NCBI GenBank assembly: GCA_002839445.1
Contig: PGYB01000003.1
Span: forward strand, 62,001 to 126,000
Direction of reading: 5' to 3'
DNA length: 64,000 nt
DNA from: Candidatus Riflebacteria bacterium HGW-Riflebacteria-1
GTDB lineage: Bacteria > Muiribacteriota > Ozemobacteria > Ozemobacterales > Ozemobacteraceae
Of this stretch, positions 41,016-52,000 are shown one piece after another. The position numbers were made by a program, and so were the translations under genes. Under the pieces are notes generated by a model. It worked only from the letters and a program-made list of their open reading frames with translations, had not been told where the DNA came from and did not search any database. Position 1 is the stretch's first letter; every line of letters starts with the position of its first letter.

Positions 41016-41807
41016 ATGACTAAAGTAAAAATGTATGATCTAACCCAGCGACTGAGCATTCACACTCCGCCGTGGCCGAGTTATATGCCACTTCAGGTGC
41101 AGTATTTCAAACGCCTTGCCGGTGCGCACATGGGCCAGGGCGCCAATGGGCAGATCATCAAGACCAGCAACCACGTTGGCACGCATATCGATGGCGAAAT
41201 TCACTTTTGCGCCAACGGTCGCACAATTGGTGAAGTTCCGCTCGAAGAATGGTGTGGCGATGGCGTAGTCGTCGACATTTCCGACGAAGTCAGCGATTTC
41301 TCGCTGTATTCGCCAGATATGCTGATGAAAAAGGCTGACATCAAAAAAGGTGACATTCTCATCATCAATACCGGCTATCACAAATACAGCTGGGATCAGC
41401 CACAGGCAGATGAATTGCGCTACATGGTCAAGCACCCCGGCCCTGATGCCGAATTTCACAAATGGGCGCAGGAAATGAAATTCAAATGGATCGGCGTCGA
41501 CTGCGGCTCGGCCGACCATCCGATGAACACTATTCTGCGCGACTGGCACCCCAAGCTTTTTGTTAAAGCCGAAGCCAAGCTTAAAGAGACGCACGGCAAA
41601 AGCTGGGACGAATATTTTCCGCAGGAAGAATATTACCAGGTCATGCATCTCAAGATGTTCCCGCTTGGCATTGTTCACGCTGAAAACATCGGTGGCGACA
41701 TTGACCAGCTCAACAACAAACGCACCTGGATTGGCCTGTTTCCATGGCGCGCAATCGAACTCGAATCATGCATAAGCCGTATTGTTGCGTTTGAATTCGA
41801 TAAATAA
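41016..41807 (+). CDS. Cyclase-family (PF04199) metal-dependent hydrolase
   Basis: 263 residues, ATG preceded by AAGGAG at a spacing of 9. The family signature HxGTHxDxxxH is seen as SNHVGTHIDGEIHF; KKGDILIINTGYH and the C-terminal IGLFPWRAIELESCISRIVAF also match. Members include arylformamidase (kynurenine formamidase) and ureidoacrylate- or isatin-type hydrolases; all are Mn/Zn amidohydrolases. In this operon a ureide- or amide-cleaving role feeding FdrA/YlbE is reasonable but unproven. A bidirectional terminator follows. Confidence 0.85.
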   Translation: MTKVKMYDLTQRLSIHTPPWPSYMPLQVQYFKRLAGAHMGQGANGQIIKTSNHVGTHIDGEIHFCANGRTIGEVPLEEWCGDGVVVDISDEVSDFSLYSPDMLMKKADIKKGDILIINTGYHKYSWDQPQADELRYMVKHPGPDAEFHKWAQEMKFKWIGVDCGSADHPMNTILRDWHPKLFVKAEAKLKETHGKSWDEYFPQEEYYQVMHLKMFPLGIVHAENIGGDIDQLNNKRTWIGLFPWRAIELESCISRIVAFEFDK

Positions 41808-41822
41808 GCAATAGAACAAAAC

Positions 41823-41864
41823 GCCCGGCACTCTGTCAGCAGAGTTGCCGGGCTGTTTTTTTTT
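41823..41864 (+). terminator. Bidirectional Rho-independent terminator
   Basis: GCCCGGCA-CTCTG-TCAG-CAGAG-TTGCCGGGC folds into a long stem followed by TGTTTTTTTTTT. It lies between convergent genes (cyclase and hybrid kinase). Confidence 0.9.
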
Positions 41865-41870
41865 GTGCGG

Positions 41871-44603
41871 TTATTTCAGGCCGGTTTTGAGCCTGATTTT
41901 GACGAAGGTTTTTTCGAGATCGCTCTTGGTAAATGGCTTTTCAAGAAAAGCGGCGACACCCAGTTTTTCGAGTTCGCGCTTTTTGTCGTCAAACAGCATG
42001 CCAGTGCAGAGGAGAACAGGTATTTCCGGGTTAAGCCAGCGAATTTCGCGCACGAGTTCGGTGCCGCTCATCTCTGGCATTGTCAGATCAATAATGGCAA
42101 CGGCCAGCGACTTATTCATCGACTTGAACAATTCGAGTCCCTTCAGGCCATTTTCGGCAAGGACAGTCTGATATCCGAGGTCTTTGAGAAGCTCTGAGAG
42201 AATATCCCGCACACTCTCTTCGTCATCGACAATCAGCGCTGTGCCGGCATTGAACTTGCCGACGAAAGGTACCGCATGGTTTTCGGGAACGGGAGAGTCA
42301 ACATCGTGGGGCGAATCATAAGGCAAAAACAGTGAAAAATTAGTGCCCTGACCGGGCGTACTTTCGACCAGTGCCGAGCCACGATGCCCTTTAAGCATAC
42401 CAAGAACAGACGACAAACCAAGCCCGCGACCGGCAAACTTTGTGGTAAAGAAGGGGTCGAAAATTCGCGGCAAATGGTTGCTGGCAATGCCACAACCGTT
42501 ATCCGCGATCTGAATTCTCAGATAAGTGCCGGCCTCTACTGGCGGGCCGAAGTAGCCCGCCTCGTGGCCACTGAAAGAAACATCGCCGGGCGCCAGGCTT
42601 ATCGCGAGAACCCCAGGCTGACCGGTCGGGATAGACTCAACCGCATTTTTGACAATGCAAAAAAGCGCCTGCTTGAGCATCGGCGAATCAACATTGAGCA
42701 TGTGGGTGCCGGGAGTAAAATCATACTTGAAAGACACCGCTTCTGTTGACAGTACGCTGAACTGCGACTGCATTTCCTTGATCAGCTGAGAAATTGAAGT
42801 GGGCTGAAACATGCTGGGCAACTTGCCGGTATACGACATCAGCTGATGAATAATTTCGCCGGCACGGCGGGCAGCATCGATGATACGGCGTGCCTTTTCG
42901 CGGGCTCCTGAGTTGGCCTGCAGATCACGCATCATCAGATCAGCATAGCCCATAATACCGGTCAACAGGTTGTTAAAATCATTGGCCAGGCCATTGGCCA
43001 TCATGCCAAGATTATCGAGCTTCTGAATCTGTAACAACTGCTTTTCATAGCGCTGTCTTGAGATTTCGGCCTCGCGCCGCATAGAGATATCACGTACAGT
43101 GACCACAAAGCATTCAAGGCCTTCGAGTTTAACAGGATTTATCGTCACTTCGGTGGGGAAAACAGTACCATCTTTCTTTGCCCCAAGGGCTTCGAGACAA
43201 ACGCTGCGGCCGCTGTCCCGCTTTACCGCCAGCTCTTTTTCAAGATCCTTAAGCAAGGCCGACAAATCGCCGGGAACCAGATCTTTAGCTGATTTGCTGA
43301 GTAATTCAGCGCGGGTGTAACCGTAGCTTTTTTCGCAGGCTGAATTGCAGTCAAAAATTCGGCCATCGATTGTCTCAATGAAAATAGCATCGGACGAAGC
43401 CTCAAAAAGCGACCAGTAACGTTTTTTGGTCTCATCAAGACTGTCAATTGTGTTAAACAAGCTGGTAACATCGTTAATAATACAGAGCACAGCCTTTGTG
43501 CTGTCATAATTTATATACTGCAGGGTTACCAGGCAGCGCAACAAAGCCTGGTCTTTATTGCGAATGCTTACTTCGCGCTCAACCCGACCGTGTTTTAGCA
43601 ACTCGGTTTCAAGACTGACAAGAAAGCCACCGGGGTCGGCAAGATTAAACAGACTCGAAAAATCAAAATTTTCGCGCAGCATTTCGCTGGCATCATAGCC
43701 AATAATGCTATCAGCTCGCGAATTGGTGTAAAGAATACGACCTGCCGTCATTATGCAGACGACTCCAGGCAGATTTTCTGCGAGAGTTCTGAACTTTTGT
43801 TCTGATTGTAACAACTGCATTTCTGCAGATTTACGTAGCGAAATGTCCTTGAGTATAACCAGTTTGCTGCCGCCGGATGAATGAGCCCTGGAAATCTCAG
43901 CAAGGCAGGCCTGAACCCAGCAGTTTTCTCTTGCTGCAGACTTGACCTTCAGTTCAGACTCATGCATACCAGGTCCGCAAAACGTTACAAGATCGGTCGT
44001 ATCACTGATAAAATGATCACTAAACGCGCTGCCTGGCAGCGCGGCTGGCGTGACACCGACCAACTCGGCTGCCTTGTCGGTACAAAGTTCAATTATGCCA
44101 TTCTGATCTAGAACTAAATAGCTCACCAGCAATGAATCAAGCAGAGTTTCGTTGTGCGACAGTATTCTCTCGTCAGAATCGCCGGAATTGCGGTGCCATA
44201 GGCTGAAAGCGATGATTCCGCCACTAATTGGCGATTCAGCTTCGGCATCGAGTATTGGTCGACCTATCACCCGGTAAAGAAGATAATCCTGCCCATTCTT
44301 TTTGAGCCTGACCTCTGCGAACGCAGAAAAACCGTCAAGAACCCTGCCGATAAGATCGCGCAAAACTGACTCGTCATCAGGGTGCAGGGCAGCAAAAAAC
44401 CAGTCCGCCAACAAGGCACTTTCGGTGGGACACCCGACAATTTCGGGGCTGCGACAACAAAATTCTGGTAAAAATTCAGTTTTGTCGGCGGCAAAATAAC
44501 AGATCAGATCGGCAAGAAAACAGCCGGCGCGCGAAAATTCCGCCCGCAATCTATCTATAACAGGCCGATTGTGTACATTATCTACGACTGGCCCATCTAT
44601 CAT
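41871..44603 (-). CDS. PAS hybrid histidine-kinase-like protein with Asn in the H-box
   Basis: 910 residues, cytoplasmic. An N-terminal PAS-like region to about 130, then three PAS/PAC domains (about 145-270, 280-400, 405-525), HisKA, HATPase_c and a C-terminal receiver. The ATPase motifs are intact: CIVKNAVES (N box), IADNGCGI, FDPFFTTKFAGRGLGLSSV. The receiver is normal (IVDDEESVRD, AIIDLTMPEMSG with Asp near 838, FLEKPF). However, the phospho-accepting His is Asn541 (GLANDFNNLL; codon AAT at 42981-42983 on minus) where the usual is HDFNNLL. Autophosphorylation at that site is therefore unlikely. Start has AAGAGG 5 bases upstream. Convergent with the cyclase operon. Confidence 0.9.
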   Translation of the reverse strand: MIDGPVVDNVHNRPVIDRLRAEFSRAGCFLADLICYFAADKTEFLPEFCCRSPEIVGCPTESALLADWFFAALHPDDESVLRDLIGRVLDGFSAFAEVRLKKNGQDYLLYRVIGRPILDAEAESPISGGIIAFSLWHRNSGDSDERILSHNETLLDSLLVSYLVLDQNGIIELCTDKAAELVGVTPAALPGSAFSDHFISDTTDLVTFCGPGMHESELKVKSAARENCWVQACLAEISRAHSSGGSKLVILKDISLRKSAEMQLLQSEQKFRTLAENLPGVVCIMTAGRILYTNSRADSIIGYDASEMLRENFDFSSLFNLADPGGFLVSLETELLKHGRVEREVSIRNKDQALLRCLVTLQYINYDSTKAVLCIINDVTSLFNTIDSLDETKKRYWSLFEASSDAIFIETIDGRIFDCNSACEKSYGYTRAELLSKSAKDLVPGDLSALLKDLEKELAVKRDSGRSVCLEALGAKKDGTVFPTEVTINPVKLEGLECFVVTVRDISMRREAEISRQRYEKQLLQIQKLDNLGMMANGLANDFNNLLTGIMGYADLMMRDLQANSGAREKARRIIDAARRAGEIIHQLMSYTGKLPSMFQPTSISQLIKEMQSQFSVLSTEAVSFKYDFTPGTHMLNVDSPMLKQALFCIVKNAVESIPTGQPGVLAISLAPGDVSFSGHEAGYFGPPVEAGTYLRIQIADNGCGIASNHLPRIFDPFFTTKFAGRGLGLSSVLGMLKGHRGSALVESTPGQGTNFSLFLPYDSPHDVDSPVPENHAVPFVGKFNAGTALIVDDEESVRDILSELLKDLGYQTVLAENGLKGLELFKSMNKSLAVAIIDLTMPEMSGTELVREIRWLNPEIPVLLCTGMLFDDKKRELEKLGVAAFLEKPFTKSDLEKTFVKIRLKTGLK

Positions 44604-44770
44604 TTATTACCTCTTCACCTGTCTATATTCTACCAGATAATTCTGCAGATGCCCATGGCAGAGTAGCAAAAATGGTCAGTCAGTTTCATGCACTTGCAGA
44701 TCAGAAAAGGAGTTCAGCCTCAATTAATTTGTCCTGCCGCATGCGCAATAAATTAAACGCAGCCTGCTCC

Positions 44771-44799
44771 TTGACACAACGTGGTTTGATTCTTACAAT
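44771..44799 (+). promoter_or_regulatory. Sigma70-type promoter
   Basis: Perfect TTGACA (44771-44776), 17-base spacer, TACAAT (44794-44799). Start near 44806, 32 bases before ATG 44838. It serves the secreted-protein gene. The rest of the 234-base gap (44604-44837) shows nothing else of note. Confidence 0.75.
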
Positions 44800-44837
44800 T
44801 TAGGATACGGTTTTAATCGCGCTGCGGGAGGAATCTC

Positions 44838-46067
44838 ATGAATAGAAATCTGCAATGGAAGGCCCTGCTTGGTCTGCTGTTGTTCGCCATACTGTTTTCA
44901 GCCCAGACTGCCCGGGCCGGCGTATTTGCCGACGTTAAACTCTGGGTTTCAGAGCAGGCAAGTATCAGAGAGCATTCTAAGGTTATTGGCAACGAAGTAA
45001 AATCGCTGTACCGCGAGCGCAAATCTATTCAGCGCTTTGCCGAAGGTGCCAGCGGCCTTGTCAGAGCTTACCAGGCGATCAAAAACAAGAACCTCAAAAG
45101 CAATTTCCCGCAACTGCTTGAGATAGCAAGAGCCATAAGCCTTGTTGTCAGCGAATTCAGCAACCTTGCCCCAAAAGCTGAGGCCATGTATCGAAGGTCA
45201 CAGCCCAGCATGAAATATTTTTCTGAGCTGGCTGACCAGACCCAGACGATTCAGACTGCTAAAAAGAAAATTGTCGTAAAGACTTTTTCAGAAAATCGCC
45301 TGATGAGCCTGGCTGGCGCCAATGGCTGGAACCGCGTATTTTCGACAGTCAAAGAGAACCCGCTCAATATTTTCCGCTGGGGCAGACTCAGCGATGAGTA
45401 TAAGCTGGGTAAAATCGAAGGACAATATCCGCTCAAATGTGCTCAGATTGCCTTTGAAGCATCGGGCTACTATTTTGCCGCACGCGAGTCAATGCAGGAT
45501 CTTCTTGGCATCCAGGACGAAATCAAGGGAATAATGGGCGGCGACCTCAATTCTATCCTCAATCTTGGCAGCACAGTCAATAAAATTCAGAATTCCGGCA
45601 GCGCGATTGAGTCTATTGGCGAACTTGCCAAAGAAGGCAGCAACAAGCTCACCACCAGAATGGAAGAGATGGTAAAAATTCAGGACGAATACGTAGCGGC
45701 AAGCAAAGCCTACAACCAGAAATATAACAAAAGCGAAAGCTCGACCGCAGGCACAGCCGGCTTGCCATCGGCGGCGACAACCAGCCAGACATCTGGCAGC
45801 GCATCCAGAAACACAACTTCCAGCAGCTCTGGCTCAGCATATTCTCCAAACAGCAGGACGCCCAGTACGTCAACGGCCAGTCCGGTTACCCAAAATGTTC
45901 CGGCCGTCAGCCTGCAGCAAGCAATGACCAACTACCAGAAAGCCTACGAAGCTTACATCAAAATTTCGCAGGCCGGCAATGCCAGCCAGGCGCAATTGAA
46001 CGCTGCAATCGAAAGCCTTGCGGTAGCCCGAAAACAGGTAGAGCAGGCTAAAGCACAAAACCGCTGA
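44838..46067 (+). CDS. Secreted helical protein with Ser/Thr-rich linker
   Basis: 409 residues. Signal peptide to about residue 26 (LLGLLLFAILFSAQTARA). Residues 30-300 are mainly helical and amphipathic (EVKSLYRERKSIQRFAEG, QIAFEASGYYFAARESMQDLLG), which suggests a coiled-coil/four-helix body. Residues about 300-350 form a Ser/Thr-rich linker, followed by a short helix (NYQKAYEAYIKISQAGNA). GGAGGAATCTC precedes the ATG. It directly precedes SpoIIE pair 2, separated by a terminator, so may be a periplasmic partner of the sensors (guess). Family not recognised. Confidence 0.7.
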   Translation: MNRNLQWKALLGLLLFAILFSAQTARAGVFADVKLWVSEQASIREHSKVIGNEVKSLYRERKSIQRFAEGASGLVRAYQAIKNKNLKSNFPQLLEIARAISLVVSEFSNLAPKAEAMYRRSQPSMKYFSELADQTQTIQTAKKKIVVKTFSENRLMSLAGANGWNRVFSTVKENPLNIFRWGRLSDEYKLGKIEGQYPLKCAQIAFEASGYYFAARESMQDLLGIQDEIKGIMGGDLNSILNLGSTVNKIQNSGSAIESIGELAKEGSNKLTTRMEEMVKIQDEYVAASKAYNQKYNKSESSTAGTAGLPSAATTSQTSGSASRNTTSSSSGSAYSPNSRTPSTSTASPVTQNVPAVSLQQAMTNYQKAYEAYIKISQAGNASQAQLNAAIESLAVARKQVEQAKAQNR

Positions 46068-46096
46068 ATATTTTTCGACCCGGCACAACTCTGAAC

Positions 46097-46131
46097 AGAA
46101 GCCCATCTAAAACACGGGCTTCTGTTGTTTT
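46097..46131 (+). terminator. Rho-independent terminator
   Basis: AGAAGCCC-ATCTAAAACAC-GGGCTTCT stem followed by GTTGTTTT, between the secreted-protein gene and SpoIIE pair 2. Confidence 0.75.
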
Positions 46132-46167
46132 AGAAAGGTTGAAACTATTGGCGCTCTGAATTAGACT

Positions 46168-49068
46168 ATGTATATGCAAAAAGCAACAGAACAGGAAACG
46201 CCAAAAAAAGCTATGAGCTGGTATGCCCGTGCAGGCAGCCTGATATTCTTCTTTCTTCTCATACTGTTGCCCGCCGTCACCATTGGCCTCACCCTGAACA
46301 TGGTTCAGAACAATCTGGCGCAAGAGCAGGAACAACAGAATCTCGACGAAATGGCCGAGATGACAGCTCACATGGCGCGCCTTGCCAACCCGGAAACCTA
46401 TTATCAGGAAACAATCAGAAGGCTTGCCGAATCTTTTCGCTGGGCATCTGCAACCGAAGATATTTCTTCTCCTGCCAGCAAGGAAGTGCTGGAGATGTTT
46501 CTCTTCGACTCTGCAGGGGTGCGCCTGGCCTGGCCTGATGGCGAAAGCAGCAAGCGTAAAATGTCTGAAGACTATATGCAGATTCTGCTGCGGCTGCGCA
46601 AGAACCCGGTAAGTTCGCTTTCTCGCCGCGAGCAGACAACCGCGGCCACCTTTTCAGGAAACCAGTCAACACTGCATAGTCTCGCACGCAATCCTGAGAC
46701 TCTCGTAAGTTTTCAGGGACTTGGAATCAGAAGATATGGTGCCTGGTTTGAGCTGCGATTGCCTGGTAATCTGGGCGAAGGGCACCTTATTGCCTGGATC
46801 AACACGGTCAAAATAGACCGCTATGAACTGGCAGAAAACGCCATCCAGAAAATCAGCCAGCTGGCTGGAAAAGACTACATATTTGCCTGGCTCGACCTGA
46901 ATAAGTCTGAATTAAACGGAGTTACCGGCAGATACCGAATTCGTGAACAAAGCAGAAAAGTCCTCGCCACCGAGGGATTGAAATCTGGCTTTCGTCTTGA
47001 CAACGAACTGGTGGCAATCAGTGATACACCCGAAGGCATCAGACTGATTGGTTCACGGCAGGTAAGCCCGCCACCGCCGCTGATGCAGAATTATTTCAAT
47101 CTTCTGCGCATGACCATTCCGGTGTTTTTGCTGTTCATGCTCTGGAAAACCGCCTTTAAAGTTCGCCTCGACATGTCGGCCGGGCTGCAGTTCTCACTGA
47201 TCTTCGGCTTCACCGCGCTGGCGGGCGTTATGATTCTTTTTACCGGCACACTGGCCTACCAGTATGAAAAACAAAACTCTCTGGTGGGCGACTACAAGCA
47301 GCGAGCGGTTGAGATACTTGAAAAAGTCGACCGCAATTTCACGTCTTCTTATGGCGACCTCATTCGCCAGTACAGGTATCTTAACGAATCACTCAAAAAT
47401 TCGACGCTATCACCGGCCAAGGTTCTAGAGCCTCTGGCAATTGCCCAGAAAGATGACAACATTGCTTTTGCGAGCTACTCTGATGCTGCCGGGAATTTTC
47501 TTTTCAAGGCGCCTGACGCTTTTGCAGACAGGAGTTCCAGCTCGATAGAGAGCAAATATGCCAACCTTATCGGCGGGGTTTCTTCACAGATCATCAAGAC
47601 CTTCAACTCATCGCGGGGAGCCAGCTACAAATATACCGCAGACCCGCTCGGCGTCACCACAATCACCAGTCGTCCAGTAGAAGGACTGCTCGCATGCCGC
47701 TCATCTCTGCAGAATATTTCCTTCGATGGCGACGAGACACTGACCTATCTTGATCTGACCATAGACGAGAATGACACCGCATCCGGCTGCCTTTTTATTG
47801 TTCATGAGCCGAGAAAAATGCAGTTGAGCTATCTTGCAGTTTCAGCCAGTAAACTGGCCGCCGCAACAGGATTCACCCTGGCAGCCTTTCCCAAGAAGCA
47901 TGCCGACCGCAATGCCTATTATCCGCGATATTCGATGACAACCGAACTACCGCTCTGGAAACTGCAGGATCTCATCAACCAGACTCAAGTCAGCTCTTTC
48001 AAACAGGGAAGAATTGATGACACAGAAGTGCTTGTTGCGGCGATTCCCGGACACAACCTGCGTAACTACAACCTGTTTCTGATCATGCCATTTGAACCAA
48101 TCAAAAATGAAGCGCGAAAATTATCCGGCATCTTTGTTCTTGGCTCTCTTCTGGCGCTTATATTTATCTCTTTTCTCGGGCTCATTCTGACAAATACTCT
48201 TATTCAGCCGATAGCCATGCTGGCTGCCAACGCGACCGCCCTGCAGAAAAGCTCCGGCAGCAAAACTGAGGGGCTGGTCTTTTCTGAGGCCAACGAACTC
48301 GAAAGTATTTCAACCGGCCTTACCGACCTCATTCTCAAGGTTCGTGAATTCAACGAAGGACGTTCAATCAAACGTCATCTGCTGCCACCAGAACCAATGG
48401 TCGCCGAGCACCTGGTGCTCGACGGCTTTCAGATCAGCAAAAGCAGCGATGAAAAAGAGATCTATCATTTTGCCAGGATTGAAGATTCACTGTGTATTGC
48501 GTTTCTGATGCGCACAGATCAAACCGGCATCGAAGCGTCGCTGACTCTTTCTATGGCGAGAATGGCTGTCAGGCTGATTTCTGAAGAACTTAACGTGCGC
48601 TCGCCTTTTCAGATTTTAAAGGATCTCGAAGAATATTTCAGAATCAACCTGCGCCGACGCCTTGCCGGCGATTTTCTGCTGATGATTTTCGACCTGCAGG
48701 AAAAAAAGCTGAGTTACAGCGGCTGCGGTGCGATCAAGCTTGCCATGCTGGATTTCGCCAAAAGCAGTGTCAAGATTCATGAGTTGCCTGCAGTCGAGCT
48801 CGGCAGCACAGGGTTTTATGAGTTTGGCAAATGCGAGGCAGACTTCTCAGAAAATCTGATGATTGTTGCGCTTTCTCCGATATTTGCCAGTGACTGCCAC
48901 GCGAAGCTCAGCTCTCTCATGCCCTATTTGAGCATCAGACAACGCGAGGGAAAGTCGCTGGGCTCTGTTCTGCAGAAAGAAGCAGAAGTAACCTGCGGCA
49001 AAAATTTCAGCGAAACCGCCAGCCTGGTATTCGCACATACTAAGCCGGCACGAAAGGAAACCCTATGA
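46168..49068 (+). CDS. SpoIIE-like membrane protein with lost catalytic residues, first of tandem pair 2
   Basis: 966 residues with the same plan as 31774-34695: N-terminal helix (LIFFFLLILLPAVTIGLTL), sensor, helices at about 310-370, second sensor, helix (IFVLGSLLALIFISFLGLIL), HAMP-like segment and C-terminal PP2C-fold region. Where active members have LGGDYFD and GDxxGHG, this one reads SSDEKEIYHF and MRTDQTGIEASL, and the later TDG and DD motifs are absent. The helical pattern LSMARMAVRLI still aligns with SMAMAKAIL, so it is a decayed copy and not a different fold. Probably a pseudo-phosphatase or a receptor acting through protein contact. ATGA overlap with the next gene. ATG 46168 has no clear Shine-Dalgarno. 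Confidence 0.85.
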   Translation: MYMQKATEQETPKKAMSWYARAGSLIFFFLLILLPAVTIGLTLNMVQNNLAQEQEQQNLDEMAEMTAHMARLANPETYYQETIRRLAESFRWASATEDISSPASKEVLEMFLFDSAGVRLAWPDGESSKRKMSEDYMQILLRLRKNPVSSLSRREQTTAATFSGNQSTLHSLARNPETLVSFQGLGIRRYGAWFELRLPGNLGEGHLIAWINTVKIDRYELAENAIQKISQLAGKDYIFAWLDLNKSELNGVTGRYRIREQSRKVLATEGLKSGFRLDNELVAISDTPEGIRLIGSRQVSPPPPLMQNYFNLLRMTIPVFLLFMLWKTAFKVRLDMSAGLQFSLIFGFTALAGVMILFTGTLAYQYEKQNSLVGDYKQRAVEILEKVDRNFTSSYGDLIRQYRYLNESLKNSTLSPAKVLEPLAIAQKDDNIAFASYSDAAGNFLFKAPDAFADRSSSSIESKYANLIGGVSSQIIKTFNSSRGASYKYTADPLGVTTITSRPVEGLLACRSSLQNISFDGDETLTYLDLTIDENDTASGCLFIVHEPRKMQLSYLAVSASKLAAATGFTLAAFPKKHADRNAYYPRYSMTTELPLWKLQDLINQTQVSSFKQGRIDDTEVLVAAIPGHNLRNYNLFLIMPFEPIKNEARKLSGIFVLGSLLALIFISFLGLILTNTLIQPIAMLAANATALQKSSGSKTEGLVFSEANELESISTGLTDLILKVREFNEGRSIKRHLLPPEPMVAEHLVLDGFQISKSSDEKEIYHFARIEDSLCIAFLMRTDQTGIEASLTLSMARMAVRLISEELNVRSPFQILKDLEEYFRINLRRRLAGDFLLMIFDLQEKKLSYSGCGAIKLAMLDFAKSSVKIHELPAVELGSTGFYEFGKCEADFSENLMIVALSPIFASDCHAKLSSLMPYLSIRQREGKSLGSVLQKEAEVTCGKNFSETASLVFAHTKPARKETL

Positions 49069-52000
49069 GCAGCCAGTCAAACAACTCATTTCTGCGCTGG
49101 CTGGTCATCATTCTACTGACCTGGGGCATTCCGTCGGCAATACTCTGGACAGGGGTAAAGCTGTTTCTTGATGACCGCATAACCCGCAGCAGTTCAGTTA
49201 TCTTTGATACCATCGAACAACGCCTGGACAACTTTGCCTACGACAGTTCACCAACAAGATTTTTTCAGCCCAAGCTGACTGGTCTTTTTCGGCAACTGAA
49301 AGGCCTTTCGCCGACTCCCGAAGTTCTTGAACGCATAATCGAAGACTTTGACCGGCAATGGCCGAAACAGATGATGGAGATTTATCTGTTCAATGGCGAA
49401 GGCAGCGTTTATCAGATTAGAGGGGCACGCGAAGAGCATGAGATTTTCTTCAAGCTGATCAATGCTGATTATAGCGATGAGATATCGCCAGAGCAGCTCA
49501 GCAAGGCCGGCAAGCTTTTTCCCGCTCCTGACCTTATGGTTACCAGAGCCAGAGATCAACGCGACCGCGTAATTGAGCTTGGCAACCCTGATCGCTACTC
49601 TCTTTGTTTCTTTGATTACGACAAGTCAATTCGCAGCCGCTTTGTTGCCGGAATCCTCGTCTTCATTCATTACAACAAGATGAACATCGGCAACTTGCTC
49701 GACGCAACTGTAAACGCGACAGACGCGCAGCATTATGGCTACATTGGCGAGCAGAGTTCGAATCTGCCGGGAGTTCTCACCGACATAGACCAGGATGAGC
49801 TTCTCGACTATAACGAGCAATACCCGACCCGTTCATTTGAATTGTCGGGCAAACTGATTTCATTGCGACGCTTTAATGAATCGACGTTACTGGTTGGCGC
49901 TTATGAGAGACCTACGCATCCATGGCCTCTCCTGGCTGTGCTTCTAGTGGTCTTTGCAGTCTGCAGCTACTTTTTTATCCAGCTCAGCTACCGCGTTATT
50001 GTTATGCAGGTGCGTTTTCAGCACAACATGCGACAACGCCTGATCGGCCTGTTTGCTTTGTGCTATGCTCTGCCGATTATCGGAGCGGGATTTTTGATTT
50101 TTCAATACCTGCGCGAGCTTAAGCATTCTATGGTTGCCGGCGAAAAACAGTCTAATTATCGGCGGTTAGCTGACATAGACGCTGGGTTCACCCGCTTCAC
50201 CACAGCAAAGCTTCTTGAATTCCGCAATTTTGCCGACGACCTGCGGCTGGTCGTAACAGATAAAGAGCAGCTGCGCAGCATGCTCAAGGCAAAATACGAC
50301 AGCTTCGCAGCAGACAGTATCCACATGGTATCTTCGTCGTCTGAGCTGATTTACACCAATGATCTGCTGACCGCGGAAATCAGACGCCATTTTGACCAGC
50401 CACAGCAGCATCGACAAAAGATTCTCGACAGCTGGAAATATCGTCAGGCAGCCATATCAGAGCGCCATATCAAAGCATTGTTCAGCCCTGGCAGGCGTGA
50501 CAGCGAAGGCAATCTCGAGGGGTTTGCCGAAGAACCCGAAAAAACCGAAGGGCATACTGCATTCACCAAGCTCTTTATCAGCACTTCGCTGGCTGCTATG
50601 GACTACTATAACCAGTCAAACAACATAATGCAGCAGCTGCAAAGAACAAGTTCGAGCCTTGTCGTTGACACGATAATCGAATCGAACACGCAATCGCTCT
50701 TTCAGTCTGCGCGAACCAACATTGGCAAGTTCACCAATATTCAGGGCATGTCAGAAATTTTTCTGGCTTACCTTGATGTACTGCCCGGACCAGACGAAGA
50801 AGCTTGGTACTGCTTTGTCATGCTGGTTGACCTGATAAATTTTCAACGCCAGTATCTCGAAGATCTTTTTGGTGATCTGCAGGCCAGGCGCGACATTCTT
50901 AATCGCGTATTTCCTGAAGAAGACATCAGGGCAGTATCGACGCATCAATACGCGGCAAATTTCCCATCAGTTCTCGAATTTAAGAACTTTGAGAGCATCA
51001 TCAGGCGCAGCAACAATGATTTTAAGACCTTCACCCAGCAGATGGTAATTGATGGGCGCGAAAGCATGGTGAGCGTTTTGCGCGGCTCTTACCTGAAACA
51101 CTATCTATTGATCAAGATTTCGCCGCTCGATCACCTTGACGAAATTTATCGCCGGCGACTTAATATAATCGTCATCATTTTCGCGGTTATACTTGTCATG
51201 GGGCTTGCACTCGCCAGACTGTTAACCAGACTTTTAATCCTGCCGATCAGCGACATAATGATCGGCGTCAAGGCTCTGGCCAGGCGAAATTACCAGCATC
51301 GCATACCGGTGCGTTCAGAGAATGAGTTTGGCGTGCTGGCCCGTGCCTTTAACGAGTCTGCTGAGATTCTCAAAAAGCTGACAATATCAGAGAAAATCCG
51401 CAAACAGCTTTACCCTGAAACTGAATTTCGTTGTGGCAGCTACCTGATTACCACTGCAAATTCAAATTCGCGAATTATTCTCAGCGACTTTTTTGACTAT
51501 TTCCCGCTCAAACAGGGCGCTTACGCAGTAGTTCTCGCCGAAGTATCCGGAAACGACATCTCGGCCGCCTATCTTACTGCCATGCTTAAAACTTCATTCA
51601 CGCTGCTTTCGCCAAGTTTCCCGTTCAGCCCTGACACGATTCTGGCCAAGCTTAACGAGATATTTTTGCCCTATTACAAAAAGGGGCACATGACGACATG
51701 CCTGATTGGCATGATTGATCCAACAAACGATCAGATGCTTTGCTCAAACGCCGGTCAATCCTATCCGGTGAGCATATCAATGCAGACCGGTGAAAAGTCA
51801 TTTGTCAGCCTGCCCTCGTCACCGCTTGGAATTAACGCCAGCAGTAAGTTCAGCAAAAATGTCATCAGTCTCGACAAGCGCACAACCGTTCTTTACACCG
51901 ATGGAGCGATCAACCTGCTCGATCAGAATGGCGAAAAACTTGGGCAGGAGAGATTTCTGGAAATTATCGGCGAAAGCCTCAAAGCTGACCCGCGCAACCC

